From Acetobacteraceae bacterium (GTDB lineage: Bacteria; Pseudomonadota; Alphaproteobacteria; Acetobacterales; Acetobacteraceae), in NCBI GenBank assembly GCA_020853405.1, contig JADYYZ010000001.1, positions 1 to 11,754 of the forward strand: a stretch of 11,754 bases of DNA, given 5' to 3'. The notes under the pieces are model-generated. The model was given only the letters and a program-made list of their open reading frames with translations, made no database searches and was not told where the DNA came from. Made by a program: the position numbers and the translations under genes. This document shows positions 1 through 7,700 of the stretch, one piece after another. Position 1 is the first letter of the stretch. Each line of letters starts with the position of its first letter.

Positions 1-278
1 GCCACCCCCCGGAACCGGTGCCGCAGCCCGAACCGCCCGCCGAGCCATCAGCGATCGCGCCGGCGCCAGAGCCTGGTCCGGCTGCCGCCCTCGCTCCGCC
101 CGAACCGACGCCAGAACCGCCAGTCGAACCGCCAGTCGAACCGCCAGTCGGGCCGCCAGTCGAGCCGCCAGTCGAACCGGAATCCGAACCACCGCCTGCG
201 GCACCGCTGTTGCAGCCGATCCTGGTGGACCAGGCATCGCCCGACGCGCCGCGCCGGCGCGGCTGGTGGAAGCGCTGA
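1..278 (+). CDS. rne: C-terminal end of a proline-rich protein, probably ribonuclease E (partial, 5' end outside window)
   Basis: The frame is open from the left edge of the window to TGA at 276-278, so only about 91 C-terminal residues are seen. They are almost entirely Pro, Glu, Ala and Val, including five PPV(E/G) units, and end in a basic tip, RRRGWWKR. Alphaproteobacterial RNase E proteins carry a long disordered Pro/Ala/Glu-rich C-terminal half. In Caulobacter the extreme C-terminus has a GWW motif that binds polynucleotide phosphorylase in the RNA degradosome. The disordered tail plus the terminal GWW (codons at 261-269) is the reason for the call. The catalytic S1 and RNase H-like domains lie upstream and cannot be checked, so the identity is an inference from the tail. 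The alternative is an unrelated proline-rich protein with a chance GWW end. The gene is convergent with the lipoprotein gene that ends at 339. Confidence 0.6.
   Translation, partial: HPPEPVPQPEPPAEPSAIAPAPEPGPAAALAPPEPTPEPPVEPPVEPPVGPPVEPPVEPESEPPPAAPLLQPILVDQASPDAPRRRGWWKR
117..176 (+). repeat. Five tandem 12-bp units coding PPV(E/G)
   Basis: Five in-frame copies of the 12-mer CCGCCAGTCGAA run head to tail. The third copy ends GGG and the fourth GAG. They encode PPVE, PPVE, PPVG, PPVE, PPVE inside the disordered tail of the probable RNase E. In-frame 12-bp units of this kind can change copy number without shifting the reading frame. Confidence 0.9.
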
Positions 279-305
279 GCGAGGCCGCGCGGGGGGGAGT
301 GCCAA

Positions 306-330
306 CGCCACGGGTTCCTGACTCGTGGCG
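306..330. terminator. Hairpin between convergent genes, candidate bidirectional terminator
   Basis: CGCCACGGGT (306-315) and ACTCGTGGCG (321-330) can pair as a 10-bp stem containing one G-T (G-U in RNA) pair, with loop TCCTG. It lies 27 bp after the probable rne stop and 8 bp beyond the stop of the oppositely oriented lipoprotein gene, where a shared terminator is expected. Neither strand has a run of T after the stem, so simple intrinsic termination is not assured. The right arm shares TGACTCGTGG exactly with another hairpin at 8140-8158. Confidence 0.5.
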
Positions 331-338
331 GTGCCGGT

Positions 339-1196
339 TCAGCCGCCGCAGGCGCGGCTGGCGCGGGCGTATTCCTGCGGCGTGTCGATCGACAGTTGTG
401 CTGCCTCGCGCGCCCGCTGGAAGGCCAGGCGCGCCTGGTCGAACCGGGCATTGATTCGCGCCCCCAGCTGCTGGCTGGGGCCGCGCAGCAGGCCCGGTTC
501 GGCAAGCGCCTGGCGCAGTGGCGCGGCCAGCCAGGCATCGAGCTCGGCCAGCATCACGTCGTCGATCCGCGCGTGCTCGCGCTCGTGGCCCAGCACCACG
601 CCATAGCGGCATGACGCGGGCGCCAGCTCGCTCGCCACGAAGATCGCGCGCCGCACGTCGGCCGTCACCCGCACGCTGGGCAGAAGGCAGCCGTTCGCCG
701 CCTGGCTGATCCGCACGCCGATCCTGAGATGCAGGTTGGCGCGATAGACCCCGGCGACATGCATGCCCCCCTCGGCCGGCCGCCCCGTCATCGCCGTGAG
801 CGTCGCCCGGCCGCGATCCAGCTCGACGCCGGGGGCGGTCATGGTGAGCTCGGCGGTCACCGAATTGGCGGGAAGGTAGCAGCCATCGACCTCGGACGGC
901 GGCGGCGGCAGCAGCGGCGGGCGGGCGATCCGGCCCTCTGCCGGCGCCATCGTCTCGGGGCGCGTGCCGCCCGGCGATGCGCCAGTGAGTGGCGCCGCCG
1001 GGATCGGGCGCCCCCCGGGCAGCGCCACCAGTTCGGGCGTCGGCGGCAGGCGCGGCGTGCGTGGCTGTTCGGGTGCCGGCGTCGCGGCAGGCGCCGGCGG
1101 CGGCATCACCTGGCTCGCCTCGACCGGCGGCGGCAGCGAGCCGGGACGGCCGGCACAGCCGGCCAGCAGCAGCACCAGCAAGGCGGCACGCGGCAT
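339..1196 (-). CDS. Predicted lipoprotein with HEREH zinc-protease-like motif (285 aa)
   Basis: A short hydrophobic signal (residues 4-13) ends in LLAGC, a lipobox with Cys14 as the likely lipidation site, so the protein is predicted to be exported and membrane-anchored. Residues 15-100 are Pro/Ala-rich and probably a flexible linker. The folded part is about 101-270. It contains Cys106, Cys170 and Cys196, and the segment VLGHEREHAR with His204, Glu205 and His208 in the HExxH arrangement of zinc metallopeptidases. A nearby acidic residue such as Glu218 could be a third ligand (inference). The closest idea is a DUF922-like predicted Zn-dependent protease, but I do not recognise the family with certainty. 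The ATG at 1196 was chosen because AGGGA lies 7 nt upstream and the signal peptide starts there; the frame is open further upstream but without signal-like sequence. It is the last gene of the glnE-bcp cluster, 29 nt after bcp. Confidence 0.8.
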   Translation of the reverse strand: MPRAALLVLLLAGCAGRPGSLPPPVEASQVMPPPAPAATPAPEQPRTPRLPPTPELVALPGGRPIPAAPLTGASPGGTRPETMAPAEGRIARPPLLPPPPSEVDGCYLPANSVTAELTMTAPGVELDRGRATLTAMTGRPAEGGMHVAGVYRANLHLRIGVRISQAANGCLLPSVRVTADVRRAIFVASELAPASCRYGVVLGHEREHARIDDVMLAELDAWLAAPLRQALAEPGLLRGPSQQLGARINARFDQARLAFQRAREAAQLSIDTPQEYARASRACGG

Positions 1197-1225
1197 TGGC
1201 ACGTCCCTGCTGCGCCCCCTTCTGC

Positions 1226-1765
1226 CTACAGCGCCTTCGCCGCGCGCAGCACCTCGGCTGCGTGGCCGGCCACTGAAACCTTGCGCCAGACACGCGCGAT
1301 GCGCCCGTCGGCGCCGACCAGGAAGGTGCTGCGCTCGATCCCCATCGAGCGCCGCCCGTAAAGCGACTTCTCCACCCACACGCCATACGCATCCGCGACG
1401 CGGTGGTCTTCGTCGGAGGCGAGCGGAAAGCCGAGATCGAGCTTCGCTGCGAACCGCTCGATCGCCGGCATCGGATCGCGGCTCGCGCCGATCACCGCGA
1501 CGCCGGCCGCGGCGAACTCGCCAAGCGCTGCGTTGAAGTCCGCGGCTTCGCGGCCGCAGCCGGTGGTGTTGGCGCGCGGATAGAAATAGAGCACGAAGGG
1601 CCTGCCCGCGAGCGATGCCGAGCTGGCGGTGCGCCCGCCCGTGCCCGGCAGGCTGAAGGCGGGCGCCGCGTCGCCCGGACCAGGGCGCCGGGCGGCGGCG
1701 TCCTTCGCTGGCGCCTTGCCTGTCGCTGAAGTTTTCCTGGCCGGCTTCGCACTGGTACTCGCCAT
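1226..1765 (-). CDS. bcp: Peroxiredoxin of the Bcp/PrxQ type, single-cysteine (179 aa)
   Basis: This is a thiol peroxidase expected to reduce hydrogen peroxide and organic peroxides in the cytoplasm. The thioredoxin-fold core runs from about residue 28 to 179. The active-site block is PRANTTGC, matching the peroxiredoxin PxxxTxxC pattern with Pro63, Thr67 and peroxidatic Cys70. The conserved Arg appears in GIERSTFLV (Arg145). Cys70 is the only cysteine. The resolving cysteine found five residues later in E. coli Bcp is Ala here, so recycling must use an external thiol (inference). The usual TPGCT reads TTGCG. Residues 1-28 are a basic Lys/Ala-rich extension absent from short Bcp proteins. GGGGAGAG lies 8 nt before ATG 1765. 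The gene starts 45 nt after the glnE stop, so it is probably co-transcribed. The CCCCG at 1797-1801 (read on the minus strand) could pair with the G-run of the ribosome site. Confidence 0.9.
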   Translation of the reverse strand: MASTSAKPARKTSATGKAPAKDAAARRPGPGDAAPAFSLPGTGGRTASSASLAGRPFVLYFYPRANTTGCGREAADFNAALGEFAAAGVAVIGASRDPMPAIERFAAKLDLGFPLASDEDHRVADAYGVWVEKSLYGRRSMGIERSTFLVGADGRIARVWRKVSVAGHAAEVLRAAKAL

Positions 1766-1810
1766 CGCAGGGACTCTCCCCGTTCGGTCCTGTGTTCGGG
1801 GGCGGCCCGG

Positions 1811-4723
1811 CTATAGCGGCCCGAGATGCGCCTCGAACGCCTGCCGCACGGTAGCGGCATCGCGTTCGATCTGGGCGGCGAGCTGGTCGCGGTCAACGCC
1901 GCCGTCGCGCCCGCCAAGCAGCGCCCTGGCCAGCGCCTCGGCCACCTTCGCGGCCAGCGCCTCGACGGTGGGCGCTTCGGCCGCGCACAGGCGCAGCACC
2001 GAGATCGCGGCCCGCCAGCGTCGCCCGGCGGCGATCAGCGCCGCTGCCTCGTCGGTCCCGATCAGCCCGGCGCCGGCAAGGTTGGCCAGCGCCGCCGAGG
2101 TGGATGGCGCCGGCACGCCCGGGTCGGACGGGGCAGCGATCAGCTGCAGCGCCTGGGCGATGAACTCCAGCTCCATCAGCCCGCCGGCGCGGTGCTTGAT
2201 CTCCAGCTGCCGGTCGGCGCGGAAGGTCTCGGCGATCTTCTGGCGCATCGAAACCGCATCGGCACGGACCTCTGCGGCCGCCACCGGGCGCGACAGCGTT
2301 GCCCTGACCACCGCCTCGATGCCGGCCCGGAGCGCTGCCGGTCCCGCCACCACCCGCGCCCGGGTCAGCGCCATCCGCTCCCAGGTCCAGGACTCCGCCT
2401 CGTGGTAGCGGCGGAACGAGGCGAGCGAGGTGGCGATCGGCCCCTTGCTGCCGGTCGGCCTGAGCCGCATGTCGACGTCGTACAGTTTGCCGGAGCGGGT
2501 CGGCACGGTGATCGCTGCGATCACCCGCTGCGCGAGCCGCGCGAAATAGGTCGGCGGGTCGAGCGGCTTCTCGCCGTCCGAGGGGCCGGCGTCGGGATCG
2601 TGATCGTAGACCAGGATCAGGTCGAGGTCGCTGCCCCACAGCATCTCGCGCCCGCCGAGCTTGCCGAGTGCGACGATCGCGAGCGCGCCGCCGGCGATCC
2701 GCCCGTGCCGGCGTGCGAAATCCGCCTCGGTGGCCGGCAGCAGCGCCTCAAGGCAGGCTTCGGCGGTTTCCGAGCGCGCTGCCGCGGCGGCATCGGTGCC
2801 GAGCGTGCCGTCGAGCTCGCCGATGCCGGCCAGCACGTCGCGTTCGCGCGCGATCCGGCGCAGGCCATCCAGCACGTCCTCGTAGTCGCGGGCGTCGGCC
2901 AGCACCGGGGCGAGTGCTGCGCTTGCGTCGCCCGATGCCGCGTTGCCGGCGAGGAACCCGTCCAGCACGGCCGGGTGGCGGGCCAGGTAGTCGGCAAGGC
3001 CGGCCGCCGCGCCGAACAGCGCGGCGAGCCGGTCGAGCAGGGCGGGGTTGCGGCGCAGCAGCGACAGGATCTGCACGCCCGCGGGAAGCCGTGCCAGGAA
3101 CGCATCGAAGCGGGTGAAGGCGAGGTCCGGCTCGCGCTGGCGGCCGAGTGCGGCCAGCAGCGCCGGCGTGAGTTCGGTCAGCAGCTCGCGCGCGCGCGCC
3201 GTGCGGGTGGCGCGATAGCGCCCGAAATGCCAGCCGCGCACGCTTCCCGCCACCGCCGCCGCGTTGGCGAAGCCCATGCGCGACAGCGTGGCGATGGTGT
3301 CGGGGTCGTCCTGCTTGCCGGTGAACACCAGGCTGCCGCCCGCCGGCCCGCCCATCGCCGACAGCGCCGGCCCGGTCTCGATCGTGTTGCTGTAGATCGT
3401 CTCAACCGCGCGCAGGTGGGAAAGCACGGCCTTGCCGAGCGTCGCCGCATCGCGGTAGCCGAGAAACAGCGCAAGTGCCGCGAGCTCGCCGGGTGCTTCG
3501 GGCAGGCGGTGGGTCTGGCGGTCGGCGATCATCTGCAGCCGGTGCTCGAGCTGCCGCAGGAAGGCATAGCAGCGCGCGAGCTCGGCCGCTTCGGCAGGAG
3601 CGATCTTGCCGGCCAGCGCCAGCGCATCCAGCGCATCCAGCGTGCGCGGGGTCCTGAGCGCCGGCTCGCGCCCGCCCCAGACCAGCTGCTGGGTCTGCAC
3701 GAAGAACTCGATCTCGCGGATGCCGCCGCGGCCGAGTTTCACGTCGTGGCCGGCAACGGCGACCTCGGCGCCGCCCTTGTGGGTGAAGATCTGGCGCCGC
3801 ATCGCGTGGATGTCGCGGATCGCCGCGAAATCCAGGTGCTTGCGCCAGATCCAGGGCCGCAGCTCGGCAAGGAACGCGGCACCGGCGGCAAGGTCGCCCG
3901 CGACGGGGCGCGCCTTGATCATCGCCGCGCGTTCCCAGTTCTGGCCGAGGCTGCCGTAATAGGCCGCCGCGGCGTCGGTCGAGAGCGCAAGCGGGGTTGC
4001 CGCCGGGTCGGGGCGCAGCCTGAGATCGGTGCGGAACACGTAGCCCTCGGCGCTCCGCTCCTCCATCAGGCGCACGAGGTCGCGCGCGATGCGCACATGG
4101 GCGCCCTGGATGTCGTCGCCGCGATATACTCCCGCCTCGTGGTCATAAAGGATAATGAGGTCGACATCGCTCGAATAGTTCAGTTCGCGCGCGCCGAGCT
4201 TGCCCATGCCCAGCACGATCAGCCCCGACCCCCGCGCCGGGTCGGCGGGATCGGGCAGGCGGAAGCGGCCGCTGGCGTGACCGCCGTGCAGCAGGTGGGC
4301 GGTGGCCTGGGTCAGCGCCGTGCCGGCCAGCGCGCTGATCGCCTCGGTCACGCGCGGCACGTCCCAGATGCCGGCGACGTCGGCGGCGGCGATCACCAAT
4401 GCGCCCTGGCGCTTGGCCCGGCGCAGCCCCGCCTCGATCCCGGCGCGCGGGGTGGCGGGGCCAAGCGCTGCCATGCCGGCGAGGATGGCGGCGAACGCCG
4501 GCTCCGGCCCCTCGGTCAGCATCGCGGCAAGGCTCGCTGCCTCGCGCCTGATCAGCTCGGCCAGATGCGGCGCGCTGCCGGCAAGCGCCTCGACCAGCTG
4601 GCGATTCCCGGGTGCCACCAGCACCGCGTGGCTGGCCGGATCGAGGTCCCGCAGGTCCTCCAGCACCCGGGCGGCGGCATCTGGATCGGCGGCTTGCGCG
4701 GGGCCGGGAACGGGTGCAGGCAT
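1811..4723 (-). CDS. glnE: Bifunctional glutamine synthetase adenylyltransferase/adenylyl-removing enzyme GlnE (970 aa)
   Basis: GlnE attaches AMP to a tyrosine of glutamine synthetase under nitrogen excess and removes it by phosphorolysis under nitrogen limitation, responding to PII and glutamine in the cytoplasm. Both nucleotidyltransferase halves are present. The N-terminal adenylyl-removase half has GMGKLGARELNYSSDVDL, with Asp186 and Asp188 as metal ligands, and RTDLRLRP at 231-238. The C-terminal adenylyltransferase half has ALGKLGGRE followed by GSDLDL, with Asp699 and Asp701, and DVDMRLRP at 749-756. Helical linker regions with REIEFFVQ (336-343) and LMELEFIAQ (849-857) follow each catalytic block, as in the family. 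The length is close to the E. coli enzyme (946 aa). ATG 4723 gives a full-length N-terminus but has no recognisable Shine-Dalgarno, and it lies only 8 bp from the divergent YhdP-like start. It is the first gene of the cluster leading to bcp. Confidence 0.96.
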   Translation of the reverse strand: MPAPVPGPAQAADPDAAARVLEDLRDLDPASHAVLVAPGNRQLVEALAGSAPHLAELIRREAASLAAMLTEGPEPAFAAILAGMAALGPATPRAGIEAGLRRAKRQGALVIAAADVAGIWDVPRVTEAISALAGTALTQATAHLLHGGHASGRFRLPDPADPARGSGLIVLGMGKLGARELNYSSDVDLIILYDHEAGVYRGDDIQGAHVRIARDLVRLMEERSAEGYVFRTDLRLRPDPAATPLALSTDAAAAYYGSLGQNWERAAMIKARPVAGDLAAGAAFLAELRPWIWRKHLDFAAIRDIHAMRRQIFTHKGGAEVAVAGHDVKLGRGGIREIEFFVQTQQLVWGGREPALRTPRTLDALDALALAGKIAPAEAAELARCYAFLRQLEHRLQMIADRQTHRLPEAPGELAALALFLGYRDAATLGKAVLSHLRAVETIYSNTIETGPALSAMGGPAGGSLVFTGKQDDPDTIATLSRMGFANAAAVAGSVRGWHFGRYRATRTARARELLTELTPALLAALGRQREPDLAFTRFDAFLARLPAGVQILSLLRRNPALLDRLAALFGAAAGLADYLARHPAVLDGFLAGNAASGDASAALAPVLADARDYEDVLDGLRRIARERDVLAGIGELDGTLGTDAAAAARSETAEACLEALLPATEADFARRHGRIAGGALAIVALGKLGGREMLWGSDLDLILVYDHDPDAGPSDGEKPLDPPTYFARLAQRVIAAITVPTRSGKLYDVDMRLRPTGSKGPIATSLASFRRYHEAESWTWERMALTRARVVAGPAALRAGIEAVVRATLSRPVAAAEVRADAVSMRQKIAETFRADRQLEIKHRAGGLMELEFIAQALQLIAAPSDPGVPAPSTSAALANLAGAGLIGTDEAAALIAAGRRWRAAISVLRLCAAEAPTVEALAAKVAEALARALLGGRDGGVDRDQLAAQIERDAATVRQAFEAHLGPL

Positions 4724-4731
4724 CCGGGCAG

Positions 4732-7700
4732 ATGAGTGCGGCGGGCGCCCCGTTCGGTCAAGTCGCGAGGCGGTGCGGGCGGTTCGCTGCGCGCGTGTTC
4801 AACCTCGTGTTCCGGGCGGCGGTCGGGCTGCTGCTGGTGGCAGCGGTCGCGCTCGCGCTGCTGTTCTCGCGGCTTTCGGATGGGCCGCTGCCGCTGCCCT
4901 GGCTCGCCGGCGCGCTCGAGCGGGCAGCGAACACGCCGGGCCAAGCCGGCCGCGTGGCGATCGGCGGCGTTGCCCTGATCTGGGACGGCACCGGGCTCGA
5001 CCGGCCGCTCGATCTGCATCTGTCCGCGATCACCCTCACCGACGTCGCCGGCGGGCGGATGGTGGCGCTGCCCGAGGCGACGGTCGGGCTGTCGATCCGG
5101 GCCCTGCTGCTCGGGCGGATCGCCGTGCGGTCGGTGGCGCTGGGCGGCCTCGATGTGCGCCTGGTGCGTGCCGCCGACGGCAGCATCGGGCTCGATCCGG
5201 GCGCCGAGGCCGAGCCGCGGACCAGCGCCGGCCAGGCCGGCGAGGCAGCCGATCGCGGCAGCGCGGGGGGGGCGGCGCTCTCCTATGCGCTCCGCCTGCT
5301 GACCGGACCGGACGATGGCCCGTTCGGCCGCCACCAGCTGCGGCGCGTGTCGCTGCGCAATGCCCGGGTTTCGATCGCCGATGCCGAGCTCGGCGCCAGC
5401 TGGAGCCTGCCCGACCTCGATCTCGATCTGCGCCGATCCGGCGGCGGGCTGGAAGCGCAAGGCCGGGCGACCCTGCACCTCGGCGCGGAGACGGTGCCGC
5501 TTGGCGTCGCCGGGCAATGGTCGCCGGGCGATGGCGGTGCGGCGCTGGCGCTCAGGATCGCGCGCGCCCGGCCGGCGAGCCTTGCCGCGGCAACCCCGAA
5601 ACTGGCACCGCTCGCGATGCTGGATGCCGACATCGCCGCCACCATGCGCCTCACGCTCGACCCGCGGTTCCGCCGCACCAGTACGGCGTTCGGCGTGCAG
5701 GTCTCGGCCGGCCGCATCGTCGTGCCGGGTGGTGCTGCAATCCCGATCCGGGGCGGCACGGTCGAGCTGACGGCGACGCCGGAGAAGGTCGAGCTGACGC
5801 GGGCGGCGCTGCGGCTCGATGGTGCCGGCGCGGTCCCCGTCCCGGTCGTTTCCGCCTCCGCCCTGCTGCGCCTGGGCGAGGCGCCGACGCTTTCGCTGAC
5901 CGCGACGCTGCCGCGGCTCGACCTTGCCGGGCTGGCGCGGGTCTGGCCGGAAGGACTGGGCGGCAACGAGCGCGCCTGGCTGGTCGGGAACCTGACCGCC
6001 GGCGTGGTCAGCGATCTTGCGCTGACGCTCGAGGCATCGCTGCCGGCCGACCTCTCTGGCCTAAGCCCGCGCCAGCTGGGGGTCACGGGCCGGGTGGAGG
6101 GCGTGAGCGTTCACTACCTGCGGCCGATGCCGCCGGCCGAGGACGCGCGCGGGACGTTCCATGTCGATCTCGACCGCGCCGAGGTGGTCGTCGACGGCGC
6201 GCGCGTCGGCCGCTCCGTCCAGGGCCGCGGCACGGTGCGGATCACCGGCCTGTCGGGCGATCCGCAGCTGGCCGATATCGCCCTGGATATCGGCGCGCCG
6301 GTTGATTCAGTGCTGGGCCTGCTGCAGCACGCGCGGCTGAAACTGTTCGAGACTCGGCCGCTGCCGGCGGCGGTGCGTGACGCCACCGGCACTGCCAGCG
6401 CGAAACTCTCGCTCCGCTTCCCGCTGCTGGATGCGTTGCCGGTCGAGGAGGTGCGGGTCGCGGTCGAGGCCGAGGTGACGGACGCGAGGCTGCCGAAACT
6501 GCTGGCCGGCCAGGACGTGACCGACGGCAGGCTTTCGCTTGCGGTCGGCAACGATGGGCTGCGGCTGCGTGGCCAGGTGCGGCTTGCCGGCACCCCGCTC
6601 GCCGTCACCTATGACCAGGATTTCCGCTCCGGCCCGGCGAACCAGGTGGTCGAGCGGCTGCGTGCCGAGGGAAAGGCGGAGGAACGGCTGCTGGCAGCGT
6701 TCGGGCTGGGCAGCGACGGCAGCCTGACCGGCGCGCCGGCGACCACGGTCCAGCTCGCGATCCGGCGCAACGGCCAGGGCGAGGCAGCGATCCGCGCCGA
6801 CCTGCGCGCGGCACGGATCGCGATCCCGCTCGCCGGCTACGAGAAGCCGGAAGGCCAGCCCGGCAGCGCCGAGGCGACGCTGCGCATGGCGCGCGAGCGG
6901 ATCACCGCGATCGACAATGTGCGGGTCGAGGCGCCGGACCTTGCAGCGCGCGGTCGCATCGGCTTTGCCGAGGGCGTGCCCGACCGGATCACGCTGGCAA
7001 GTCTGGTGATCGGGCGCACCCGGGCCGCGGGCGAGGTCGTGCTGGGCCGCGACGGCACGATCGGCGTCACCGCGCGTGGCGCCGAGCTCGATGCCAGCGC
7101 CCTGTTCAGGCCGGCGCCGACACCCCCCCGCACCGGGCACGAGCCGCCTTCCCCCGGGCCGCCGCTTCGCCTCGATCTGGGGTTCGAGCGGGTGTGGCTT
7201 GCCAACCAGAAAAGCGTCGAGGCGGTCAGCATGCGGCTCGATCGCCGGGCCGGGCGCATCGAACAGCTCAGCGTCTCCGGCCGCACCGGCCCCGACCAGC
7301 CGTTCGAGGCGACGGTCGCGCGTCGTGCCGATCATCGCGGCCTGCTGCTGCGCGCCAGCGACGCCGGCGCCTTCCTGGCCGCGACCGACGTGATCACCTC
7401 GATGGCAGGTGGCCGGCTCGCGCTCGAGGGCAGGTTCGAGGAGCCGACCGACCTGCTGTCCGGCAGCGCCGAGATCACCGATTTCCGGGTGCGCGACGCG
7501 CCGGCGATCGGGCGGCTGCTGCAGGCGATGACGCTCTATGGGCTGGTCGATCTGGCGCGTGGCCCCGGGCTTGCGTTCAGCCGGCTGACGGCGCCCTTCA
7601 CCTGGAGAGGCGGCGTGCTGACGCTTGCCGACGCGCGCGCCTTCAGTCCGAGCCTTGGGGTGACGGTGAAGGGAAGTATCGACACCAACGCGCGCCAGCT

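Noticed and set aside
1197..1379. An upstream extension of the lipoprotein frame to 1379
   Set aside because: It would overlap the 3' end of bcp, and it would bury the signal peptide and lipobox that start at 1196.
4612..4731. An upstream extension of the YhdP-like frame into glnE
   Set aside because: The extra 40 residues are Pro/Arg-rich antisense of glnE and precede an otherwise normal basic-hydrophobic N-terminal anchor.
1826..4735. A 969-codon open frame on the plus strand opposite glnE
   Set aside because: It mirrors glnE almost end to end, is Arg/Gly/His-rich with no recognisable domain, and is explained by few stop codons in GC-rich antisense DNA. glnE has all its catalytic motifs.
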